In this document: in pieces, positions 10,631 through 19,897 of the stretch | Numbering within the stretch: the stretch's first letter is position 1 | Layout: each line of letters starts with the position of its first letter | Assembly (NCBI GenBank): GCA_029204225.1 | Contig: CM055100.1 | Location: forward strand, 4,135,611-4,199,610 | Length of the DNA: 64,000 nt | Reading direction: 5' to 3' | Source of the DNA: Diphasiastrum complanatum | Taxonomy: Eukaryota; Streptophyta; Lycopodiopsida; Lycopodiales; Lycopodiaceae | The notes under the pieces: model-generated | What the model was told of the DNA's origin: nothing | The model's database searches: none | What the model saw: the letters and a program-made list of their open reading frames with translations, nothing else | Position numbers and translations under genes: made by a program

Positions 10631-13600
10631 ACCAATTTGAGACTTGGCTTCTGGAATTGTAATGGTTTTTTATCTTCGTCATCAGCCGGAGACTTTGCTG
10701 ATTTTATTAGAAAATGCGACATTTTGTTGTTGGCTGAAACTCATGAGTCCTTATATCATCCTCTTCCAAATATACAGGAGTACTCTTGGCATTCTGCTTT
10801 TCGTCCATTTGTTAGGGGAAAAACTTGTCGAGGATCTGGAGGAGTAGCTTGTTTATACAGAGACACCACAGTTCAGATGGTTAAACAAGATCCATACGCT
10901 CGCTATATTTGGTTACACATTATTGGCTCACTATTGGGATTACCTCAGGACATCTATATAGCTGTATGCTATTTTGCTCCACAGACCTCAGTGTTTGCTG
11001 AGTTTGGCGGGGACCCTTTTCAGGCTCTCTCAGATGATATTGCTATCTTTTCTCAGCAGGGTTCCATTTTACTAGCAGGTGATTTCAACGCCCGCACAAG
11101 CTCTAGACAAACCGAATTTCATGCAGCTACGGATCTTCTCAGGCTTTACCCTTTGGATATGGGGCTAGACCGGGTATCACAGGATGCAGACACTCCAGCT
11201 ACATCTTTCGGGGAGCAGTTGATCACTCTAGCAGAGACACACGCTCTTGCCATTTTGAATGGCCTCACACAGTGGCCTTCCTCATCAGCATATACATGCT
11301 ATCCTCATGGTGGAGGACATAGTGTGGTCGACTACTTCATTGGATCACCTGCTTTGATCTCTCACATTTCTGATTTCTCCATCACACCCCCTACCATTTC
11401 CGATCACTCACTCTTACACATCTCACTTGGTCACATAACCTCTTCTTTGCAAATTTCTTGCTCTCTTCCCACTCATAAACGTATTCCTTTCACCCAATCT
11501 GGATTCACTAATTACACCACAATCTTATCCCAACTACTCGCTAACTTCCCGTTCATGGCACCAATTGACCAGCAAGCCACTTTTCTCTCTACATCCCTCT
11601 TAGCTGCTGCTTCCTCATCCTTCCCCACCAAAACGACATCATCTCACAGAAGTGTTCACAACAGATGGTATGATGCAGAATGCCGCTCTCTTCACAATCA
11701 TGTGACATATGCCAGGTCACACTCCCCTGCCACACTCAAACAATGCCAGAAAGAATATCATAGAACCACCAGAACAAAGAAGATCAAGTACCTACAATCA
11801 CTCTGCCAAAAAATGATCAACTCTTTAGATTCACCCTCCTCCTCTTTTTTCTGGAAACATTTCACCAGACACTCTTCAACATTGGCCCCCATAGCCATCG
11901 AATCCTGGATCGAGTATGCCACGGAGTTATATACCACGGACTCTCCTCCTACCTCACTCTCACCGAGACCGGACCACTGCTCACTTTTCACCCCTGACAT
12001 GGTTGAAAACGCCATTAAACATGCCAAACTAAATAAAGCCACTGACTATGACTCCTTAAGTGTAGACTTCCTAAAGCCCGTAGCACATCTCATCTCCCCT
12101 TACATTGCTCATGTTTTTAACACATTTGTTACTTCTGGTTTTCCTACGGCTTGGTGTACTAATATCCTTCACCCCATCCTCAAGGCAGGTGATCCCATGA
12201 ATGTAGGAAACTACCGCACCATTATGATTGGCCACACTCTAGCTAAGATATATGGCTCTATACTACAGACAGTCACTGGATCTTTTGCTGAAACTGAGGG
12301 TTTACACGCTATGGGTCAAGCTGGTTTCAGACCGGGATATTCTACTTCAGACCAGATCTTCATTTTGAGATGCATTATTGAGGAGGCTCGACATCGGAAA
12401 CAGAGAATTTACTGTTGCTTTGTGGATTTTCGCAAAGCTTTTGACTCTGTTCCACGACATCTTCTTTTCCAGAGACTGTCTTCACTTGGCTTTTCAGAGG
12501 ATACTATTGCTGCGATCATTACTTTATATGAGCGAGTCTTGGCACGTTTCAGAGATGGTAGTGGCTGGTCCTCACAGATACATTCTACCATTGGGGTGAA
12601 GCAGGGTTGCCCCTTATCACCCACTCTTTTTGCACTATATATAGATGACCTCGAGCGGATTATTCGCGAGGAAGGTGGAGAGGGCTGTCCCCTAGCAGAC
12701 ATTATTATCCCCATTCTCTTGTACGCTGATGATGTGGTTCTCCTCTCATCCTCTGCAGCTGGTTTACAGAGTCACCTTTCTGCTTTACATCACTTTTGCC
12801 AGCGTTGGGGATTGACGGTTAACCTTAACAAGACTAAGATTATGGTGTTTAACACCAACAGACAGCATATGAGAGATGTGATTTTCTATTATGACGGGCT
12901 ACCGATTGAGATCGTGACCTCCTACACCTATTTGGGAGTTCTTTTCTCTGGTCCGCTACTCACTTTTCGACCAGCAGCCACCGCCAGGCTCCGCAAGGGG
13001 CATACCGCTCTTGTGCATATGGAGAGATTTTGCTCTACTTATTATGTGCAGGATCCTGCTACCAGATGCCTACTATTTTCTGCTACTGTCTCCCCAGTTG
13101 TGCTATATTCGGCTGAGACTTGGTGCCCTGATTTATCACGCGATACATGGAGAGATCTTACTCGTATCCAGATTCTCATGCTCAGTAGGATAATCCGGGC
13201 TAAGCCCTCAGTACCACATGATATCATACTAGCCGAGTTTGCTTCTCCTCCATTAGTTGTTGGTGCTATGTTTCAGATCATCACCTTTCTTCATAGGGTA
13301 TCAGATCTAGATACCTCCAGATACATTGTTGCTGCTCTCACTTCATCTTGTACCATTGCAGATCAGGGAGCCAAGCACTCTTGGTATCGCAGTGTCTCAG
13401 CCCTTCTTCAGACTTGGGGTTTATCCGCACTTGATCTTCCGAATGGAACCCATGCTTATATCAGACAGCAGATCTACCGGAGCTACATACGCACTATATG
13501 GTCACATCCTGATCCAGATAGGGTCAAGCTACATTATTATGGCACACATCTTTTACGGCTGGACGTTTCGGGCTTGCCTATTCTTCCAGTTTATCTTACA

Positions 13601-14017
13601 CAGACGCTATCTTTTGGTCTGAGATATCGTATAGGACAGCTTCGAGTCTCTTCTCATCAGCTTGCTATCGAGACAGGTAGATACACAGACACTCCCAGAT
13701 TGCAGCGGATATGTCAGCTTTGTTCTCTTCAGGAGGTGGAAGATGAGTTTCATTTCATCTTTCGCTGCCCAGTATACTATGAGATTAGAGGACGATACCA
13801 TTGTTTATACCGAGATATTCCCCTCACGTTGAGCTCCTTCCTCGAGTATCCAGATGCTAGATGTGTGGGTCTTCTTTTGAGAGAGATGTATATTTTACGA
13901 GCTTCACTTCTACCTACGCTCTCAGATATGGATTCCAGTCAGGCTCACATTACTCAGTTCTTCCAGAAGCGAGACAGAGTGGATATTTCGGTTGCGGATT
14001 TTGACGTCCCCGTCTGA
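10589..14017 (+). CDS. LINE ORF2 polyprotein (copy 5): AP endonuclease, reverse transcriptase, CCHC finger, PIP-like box
   Basis: An intact frame of about 1140 codons, in frame with ORF1. There is no ATG near its start; the first in-frame TTG is at 10637, and residues below count from it. Endonuclease: WNCNG (6-10), AETHES (E34), [21 protein letters not shown]. Reverse transcriptase: [40 protein letters not shown] (YADD from residue 696), [19 protein letters not shown]. The CCHC finger is C-X2-C-X9-H-X4-C at about 1026-1045. The C-terminus has QAHITQFF (1102-1109) followed by QKR, like a PCNA-binding box. No RNase H domain is seen. This composition fits the L1/Tx1 side of the LINE tree. The enzyme nicks target DNA and reverse-transcribes element RNA there. 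Confidence 0.93.
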   Translation, partial: ELGAPGYRSYPRSPTNLRLGFWNCNGFLSSSSAGDFADFIRKCDILLLAETHESLYHPLPNIQEYSWHSAFRPFVRGKTCRGSGGVACLYRDTTVQMVKQDPYARYIWLHIIGSLLGLPQDIYIAVCYFAPQTSVFAEFGGDPFQALSDDIAIFSQQGSILLAGDFNARTSSRQTEFHAATDLLRLYPLDMGLDRVSQDADTPATSFGEQLITLAETHALAILNGLTQWPSSSAYTCYPHGGGHSVVDYFIGSPALISHISDFSITPPTISDHSLLHISLGHITSSLQISCSLPTHKRIPFTQSGFTNYTTILSQLLANFPFMAPIDQQATFLSTSLLAAASSSFPTKTTSSHRSVHNRWYDAECRSLHNHVTYARSHSPATLKQCQKEYHRTTRTKKIKYLQSLCQKMINSLDSPSSSFFWKHFTRHSSTLAPIAIESWIEYATELYTTDSPPTSLSPRPDHCSLFTPDMVENAIKHAKLNKATDYDSLSVDFLKPVAHLISPYIAHVFNTFVTSGFPTAWCTNILHPILKAGDPMNVGNYRTIMIGHTLAKIYGSILQTVTGSFAETEGLHAMGQAGFRPGYSTSDQIFILRCIIEEARHRKQRIYCCFVDFRKAFDSVPRHLLFQRLSSLGFSEDTIAAIITLYERVLARFRDGSGWSSQIHSTIGVKQGCPLSPTLFALYIDDLERIIREEGGEGCPLADIIIPILLYADDVVLLSSSAAGLQSHLSALHHFCQRWGLTVNLNKTKIMVFNTNRQHMRDVIFYYDGLPIEIVTSYTYLGVLFSGPLLTFRPAATARLRKGHTALVHMERFCSTYYVQDPATRCLLFSATVSPVVLYSAETWCPDLSRDTWRDLTRIQILMLSRIIRAKPSVPHDIILAEFASPPLVVGAMFQIITFLHRVSDLDTSRYIVAALTSSCTIADQGAKHSWYRSVSALLQTWGLSALDLPNGTHAYIRQQIYRSYIRTIWSHPDPDRVKLHYYGTHLLRLDVSGLPILPVYLTQTLSFGLRYRIGQLRVSSHQLAIETGRYTDTPRLQRICQLCSLQEVEDEFHFIFRCPVYYEIRGRYHCLYRDIPLTLSSFLEYPDARCVGLLLREMYILRASLLPTLSDMDSSQAHITQFFQKRDRVDISVADFDVPV

Positions 14018-14328
14018 AGATCGAAGACACAGAGAGTTTCGGCTCGATCCAGTGCTACTAGATCTTCATACGCCTCCCACCAGCCTACATCACGACCCAC
14101 TACTACCATCACTCATTACTTTCGGCTTGCTCGTAGCTAGTTTCCTCCGCGGAGCAGGTGGTTAAGCTCTTGCTTTGTACCCTCACCAGCTGGTGGTCAA
14201 GCTTGGATACTTTTTCTCTTAGAGACAGAGAGATCGATATTTTAGTTTTAGTTTTACTGTCTTTTCATTGGTAAATAAGTCCTTATGCGGACAATGCTTC
14301 TCACATTTTGTACTCTCTTTTGTCTTAT

Positions 14329-14342
14329 GTGCCCCTGGGCAC
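14329..14342 (+). promoter_or_regulatory. 3'-terminal hairpin of LINE copy 5
   Basis: GTGCCCCTGGGCAC forms a 6-bp stem with a 2-base apex. It is followed by CAAAAGACGTTAATAA and the (TC)n tail. Counterparts with different but pairing stems occur in most other copies, for example ATGCC/GGCAT and ATACC/GGTAT. In other LINEs such a hairpin is the recognition site for reverse transcriptase; that role here is inferred. Confidence 0.55.
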
Positions 14343-14374
14343 CAAAAGACGTTAATAATAATAATTCTAATAAT

Positions 14375-14392
14375 TCTCTCTCTCTCTCTCTC
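14375..14392 (+). repeat. (TC)9 between LINE copies 5 and 6
   Basis: Eighteen bases of TC directly join the 3' end of copy 5 to a truncated copy 6 that starts in mid-ORF1. Confidence 0.93.
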
Positions 14393-14870
14393 AAAAAATT
14401 GAACAGCATAAAGACTCATGGGCAGCAGTCTTGAAGAAAGGCACCAAACCTAGCGCCCCCATTTCCTCAGTTATCTTAGCCACCATTTTGGAAGAGCGGT
14501 CAAGGGAGCAAAAAGCTCATAACATCAGGGTTCGTGGGATACCGGACACACAGGATGCCATGGACGAAGCTACGAGATTTCTCGAGACCACTCTAGGACA
14601 TGTGACAGATGGACTAGATACAGCTTGGAGGACCACCAGGGATGCAGCTACATTGATCATCCGCTTCACATCCCTAGACAGCCGCAGAGAGGCCTTACGC
14701 TGTAGAGCCCAGTTACGTGGCACTGCCATATTTATGGATGACGATCTTACCTACATCCAGGTTGAGGAGAGGCGGAAAGCCTTCCAGGCGGCTCGAGAGA
14801 CTGTAGACGAGTCATATATCGAGATGGTCAGATACGATTTGTTGCTGGCACCCCTAGCCGTTCCCAGAGC
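14393..14870 (+). pseudogene. LINE ORF1 3' half (copy 6)
   Basis: The region encodes [33 protein letters not shown] and [12 protein letters not shown] of the RRM and C-terminal domain. A one-base deletion near 14800 shifts the frame. In the restored reading [11 protein letters not shown] is visible and the frame reaches UAG at 14871-14873. It is 5'-truncated and broken. Confidence 0.8.
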
Positions 14871-14916
14871 TAGGAATTCGAGGCCCCCGGGATTGGTGGG
14901 AGCATCCCGGGGCCCC
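14871..14916 (+). promoter_or_regulatory. Candidate UAG-readthrough signal (copy 6)
   Basis: UAG, then GAATTCG, then left arm AGGCCCCCGGGA (14881-14892) and right arm TCCCGGGGCCCC (14905-14916), which pair at about 10 of 12 positions around a 12-base loop. The frame is open from the UAG through WNCDG of the endonuclease. Confidence 0.6.
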
Positions 14917-17290
14917 ATCCATACCATCTTCAGATTGGAATATGGAATTGTGATGGCATCCACTCATCCTCTACAGCAAGTGATCTGATTGACTTTATCA
15001 CTGGACGAGAACTATTGTTTTTTATGGAGACTCATGAGAGCCAGGTGCACGGTTTACCCACCTTCCCGGGATACAGATGGGATTCAGTATACAGATCTGA
15101 GACTAGATCAGCCAGTGGCCGTGGTTCGGGAGGAGTGGCTTGTCTCTACAGAGAGTCCCTTCATCAGATGTTTGAGTTCGTCAGGCATGATGAGCATGCA
15201 CAGTATATTTGGCTTCGTATCACAGGACGGGCGATTGGTTTGGACAGGGACGTCTTCATTGTTGCCTGCTATTTTCCTCCAGAGTCCTCCTCCTTTGCTG
15301 AAGGTGTTGGCTCACCTTACTTGGACCTTTCGGTGGATATCATCAGATTTGCAGAGCATGGGCATATTTTCCTCTCTGGGGATTTTAATGCCCGGACAGC
15401 TTCACGACAGACAGAGTTCCATGATGCTACAGATCAATTGCGAGTTCATGCCCTGGATAGTGACAACTTGGGGATCACCAGGATCTCCGATGATGGACCA
15501 GGACCTATTACTTCATATGGTGAGTACCTGTTGCAGTTTGGTGAGGCGTCACCGTCATCCATTCCTCTCATTCACAGCTTCCGTATCTCCCATACCACCC
15601 TCTCTGATCATTCGTTCCTGTCCTTCGCTACTGGCCACCTCCCACCACCACAACTTCAACCAGTCCACCACCCTTCCCCGTGCACCCAAATACACCTTCC
15701 ATCCCCTCTCTATCCCACTCTACCAGGAATCCCTCACCTCCTTACTTCACTCTTTTCCACACAGTGAATCACTGGAGTCACAAGCCGCCTTCCTCACCAC
15801 CTGTCTCCACTCTGCGGCTACTTTGGCTTTCCCCTCTAAACCTCATAAACACAAACCAGTCCATCCTCGATCATCACGACCTTTCCACCCACTGTGGTAT
15901 GACGCGGAATGTCGATCCCTTCACCACTCTGTCACACATGCTCGTTTCCACGCTCGCCATCTCCTCCGCTCTTCACGACAATTGTACAACCTCTCGAAGA
16001 CCAAAGTTATGGTCTTCAATACCTCTCAAGCCTTCATGCAGCGCCAGGAGCTTACCTTCGATGGACAGTCCCTAGAGGTTGTTTCTTCATACACTTACCT
16101 GGGCATGCTCTTCTCTGGTCCTACCTTCAGTATGAGACAGGCGGCTACTTCTAGACTTGGGAAGGGCCACTCTTCCCTAGTCCAACTGGAGAGATTCTGC
16201 TTCCGTAAGTCTATTCGAGATGCTTTGAGTAAGTGCAGACTGTTTGACACCATCGTCACCCCCTGAGCCTTGTATGCCGCAGAGATATGGTGTACAGGAT
16301 TATCATCTTCACACTGGTCCAGCATTTCACGCTTACAGACTACCATGTTGGCTTGCATGATCCGAGCGAAGCCCTCGGTTCCCCATGAGATCATCCTTGC
16401 GGAGTTTGCCACCCCCCCTATTCAGATTGAGGCTGCCTTTCAGCTTATCACGTACATCCAGCAAGCTCAGGCACTTCCTGATACCAAGCAATGTATACGC
16501 GGATTGCACTCAGGTCCTCTCATCACCTTCAGACTCAGGGATACCGGCTATCATGGTTCTCTCAGGCATCACAGTTCCTCATGGAAGCATTTGGTATCAC
16601 TATCACTGCTCTCTCCCTTTGGGTACACACCAGTACATTAGACGTTTTTTATATAGAGCATATCTCGACCGTACCTGGTGTCACGAGCTGGGGGTTAAGC
16701 CTGACTACTACCGGACTCACTTTCTAGTGCAGGATGCCATTGGTCTTCTAGTTTTACCTCGCTATTTGTCTTCTGGACTATCACACGGTCTCCGTTTCAC
16801 TTTGGGACAGTTCAAAGTCTCCTCACATCAGTTGGCTATTGAGACAGGCAGATTCTAGGGTACACCATGAGAGGAGAGACTATGCCTGCTGTGTCCCCTA
16901 CATGAGATAGAGTCCGAGGAGCATTTCATCTTCAGATGCCCCATATATTATGAGATTAGAGGGAGATATCATTGTTTATTCCGTGACATGCCTACTACAC
17001 TTAGAGCACTGATAGGATATGAAGACTCTCGCTGTGTTGCACTTATGCTACGAGAGATGGTCTTGCTGCGCCAGGATATGTACCAGACAGCTCACCAGCC
17101 ACATCCTAGCTCTCAGGCTCAGATTACGTCTTTCTTCACCAGGAGACGGACTCGGCCCGACGACGATGACGACGACATACCACCTCACCGATGTCAGAGA
17201 CAGTGTATCACTCATAGTCATGCAGCAGTTCACACTTCTCGCCTTGTTACGAGAGTACACAGTTTTCACCCTCCTAGACGACGTCAGTGA
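14874..17290 (+). pseudogene. LINE ORF2 (copy 6), RT core deleted
   Basis: Endonuclease motifs WNCDG, METHES and FLSGDFNAR are readable in one frame to about 15545. A deletion of about 105 bases removes the VVDYF region. After a frameshift comes YDAECRSLHH, then a direct jump to [11 protein letters not shown], so the YADD active site is gone. A TGA lies at 16264-16266. Further frameshifts near 16540 and stops at 16857 follow. The CCHC finger is altered to LCLLCPLHEIESEEHFIFRC, and the PIP-like box QAQITSFF (17114-17137) is followed by TRRR, an Asp run and PPRRRQ at the end. Confidence 0.85.
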
Positions 17291-17577
17291 CGGCCCATAC
17301 CTCCTGATACAGCTCGTATTACGTCTTTTTTCAGCAGCAGCAATATCTGACACTATCTGATACTACTCTACTCTACTCTACTCTACTCATGGCAGCTATT
17401 CTTGTTCCCACTTATGGACAGTTGGCAGTTTGTAGTTTACAGTTATATTACTCATTTCTCTCTTATGCATAGTTTTTTCTTGGAGACGTTCATATACGCT
17501 CCCATGGTTTTCACATACTTGACATGTACTCCTTCTGGTCTTATATGCCTTTTGGCATGGAAAAGACATTAATAAAG

Positions 17578-17609
17578 CTTTCTTTCTTTCTTTCTTCTTT
17601 CTCTCTCTC
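17578..17609 (+). repeat. TTTC/TC tail of LINE copy 6
   Basis: TTTC units followed by a short TC run mark the 3' end of the concatemer. Confidence 0.9.
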
Positions 17610-19123
17610 ACGGATCAAAAAGTGCTAAGGCTGGAGCCTGGGAGGCCTTTGCCCTCTTGTTAACCACAGAGGACTCTTGTCATCACCCCAATCATGTTCA
17701 AAGAATGCCAACCATTCAAATTGACAGAAGTGAAACCACTGTAGATATCAGAAGTAGCTAAAATCACATAAGAGGGAGAAGAATGATACCATATGCTATT
17801 GCTTAGGTGTGCAATAGGCGATTTTAGCTGTTTGCAAATGGGCTAGTGCACATGAACCTGAGATCACAAAAGTTTTAAGTTCTTTTTTTATTGAAAATGT
17901 CATCAAAACCTTCTTGAAGTGGGGCACGAACCAAGAAAAGATCTTCAATGCTGCAAAAAAGATTGTGTACAGCTACACCCTCCAAAAAGTCAAATCTATC
18001 CAAGAAAGTGCTCTAATTCCCAGTTATGAACTAAATCACAGATTTTAGTATCAATGAAGCATAAATTGACAATATAGCAATCTAGCAATCTCCCACAGAG
18101 AATGGTAAAGAGCATCACATAACAGCAATGGCTAAAGCCCTACAAGCAATAGTGAAGCCCTTATAACAATATTATCACGTTTGTATCTAGTGAAAAAGCT
18201 TCTGAATGTCAACAATTATTAGAGTGCATTTTGTGGCATTATGCATTGCTGCTTCAGTTCATCAAAGCTTTGTTGATGAGCTTCAGTCCATTTTTCCGTC
18301 TTATTCTTTTGTAGCATATATTAATTTTTGCAGTGATGACCATAATTTCTATAATAAAAAACCGGACCTAGAAAAGTCCTCAATGCTGCTCACAGCAGGA
18401 GTCCAACAAGTTGTAGATTTTCCAATGAGTTGCAGTAGATCGTGTTTATATCTGTCGCCTCTTCCTACAAGCTGAGAATTACAAGCTGAGAATGTGGACG
18501 TACAACTGAAATTTTGTTTCTCCCTGCATAGGAAATTCCTCATCTTGGAAAGTGCTCTAATATGAAGTTGTGAACATATCCATTCAAGATTATCCATAGA
18601 GCAACAAAGTAGATAGCTAATCATAATTGAAATATCAACAATTTGCTGGTTTGCAGGGTTTCCCATAAGGGGAAACTCTAAGTTGTTCTGGTTGATTAGT
18701 TTAGTTTTCATTATGTGGTAATTTTGAAGTGTTTGAGCAATCGGTTGTTTTTCTAGAAACTATTCCTTAGCTATGTGTATTATAAGATTGCTTCTAAATC
18801 TGTACTGCTAGCTTAACTAGATTTTACTTTCAAGTATCAACTGTCAGTTTCATATCTACCCATTGTTGAGCATTTTCTGCTTTTGGGGAAGCAAGCATAG
18901 TATATGGGAGCTTTCTAGTCGCTAACTTTATGAATTCTAGTTTGTTCTCAGGTTGTTTCAGGCTAAAATATCTTTTTTGTTTTCCTTCAAAACTGTGCCT
19001 CTGCCAGAATGAGGCAACCACGATGGGAAATTTCTCTTCAATAGGCTTTCACTATTTGTGCAGTATGGCAGCTCCAAATGTTCAGCTAAATGTCTAACTC
19101 TTTGGCTTTTCCAATTCTACCAG
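17610..19123 (+). other. Intron sequence upstream of the first visible exon
   Basis: AT-rich non-coding sequence ends in a polypyrimidine tract and CAG at 19121-19123. GGACTCTTGTCATCACCCCA at about 17670 nearly repeats the gag leader of the gypsy element near 28030. Stretches near 17960-18010 and 18540-18570 (AAGTGCTCTAAT) resemble the copia gag remnant near 34190. I found no BEACH-coding exon here, so the upstream exons lie off the window and this intron is at least 19 kb. Confidence 0.5.
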
Positions 19124-19897
19124 ATCAATGAATTTGGGCAGGCCCCAATGCAGCTTTTTGATCATCCACACCCTACACGATGGCCAAGGAATGTCACTGA
19201 ATTGCAAAGTGAATACCCCACTCATGCCTATGCAAATGAAAGGCTTCACGAACATTCCAGTGCTGATTTTCTGTCTCGGATAATGGCTATTGCTTCAAGT
19301 TTTGGAAGTGAGCTAAGCAATCAAACGAATGTGGAGATAGAAAATTCATGCACCCTGCAATCAGTGGAAGATACAACACAAGCTGTGGCATGCACATCCC
19401 TCGTCAATCATGTTGAAGGGGCTGAAGTGGTTCTTCAATTTCTAGACCAGATGTCCTTGCCAGGAGAAAAAACTGAAAGTGAAACCTATGGCATTGTAAT
19501 AGGCAACAAAAATGTAACCAAAAGCAGTGAAGTACCTCACGTTTATGAGGCCTCTGGAACATCCAGAGGCATGTTGTATAGCAATAAACTAATTGATGGG
19601 AAAGCAGATTTACTTTCTACTAATGGAAAAAACCCAGCTTTTTTGTCTAGCCCTCCACAAAGTGCAGGATGGAAAGGATTGGAGGCAGAAGATGGGGAAA
19701 AGGTTGTGGGTCTCGAGAATGACCTTGGATCAAAGGTTGGGGACAGATATCCATGGCATTGGATGTTGAGGCAACGCCTTTCTGAGCCCCAAGTTCTTAA
19801 AATGCACAGAGGGCCAGTGAATGCAGTACTTTTGTCTGATGAAAATGCTTCGGAATCTCTTACACTCTATTCCGCTGGACAAGATGGATTTGTAAAG
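19124..19897 (+). CDS. Exon 1 seen: BEACH end, linker, first WD40 strand
   Basis: 774 bases, phase 0 at both ends. Acceptor TTCTACCAG and donor AAG/GTACTA. It encodes the BEACH terminus, a Ser/Glu-rich linker ([26 protein letters not shown]) and [20 protein letters not shown], which leads into the first WD40 repeat. Confidence 0.88.

Larger units (their letters stand above)
9644..14374 (+). mobile_element. LINE copy 5 (full length, both ORFs intact)
   Basis: The 5' UTR is only about 20-35 bases and starts in the (TC)n of copy 4. ORF1 runs 9680-10588 and ORF2 10589-14017, uninterrupted. The 3' UTR (14018-14374) has a GTCC/GGAC hairpin at 14279-14292, the hairpin GTGCCCCTGGGCAC at 14329-14342, and the end GACGTTAATAATAATAATTC. 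Then come 18 bases of TC and another LINE. Intact frames suggest a recent, possibly active insertion. Confidence 0.93.
14393..17577 (+). mobile_element. LINE copy 6 (5'-truncated, internally deleted)
   Basis: It starts in the ORF1 coiled coil at KIEQHKDSWA, keeps the ORF1 RRM and UAG junction, the endonuclease, the end of the RT region and the C-terminus. About 1 kb coding the RT catalytic core is missing at 15993. The 3' UTR (17291-17577) has ATGCCTTTTGGCAT and ends in ACATTAATAAAGC before a TTTC/TC tail. Host-type sequence begins at about 17610, so this is the right edge of the 16-kb LINE concatemer. Confidence 0.88.

Noticed and set aside
18206-18475. A frame of 89 codons upstream of exon 1 considered as a BEACH exon
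   Set aside because: It has no BEACH motif and no splice pair joining it in phase to INEFGQ.
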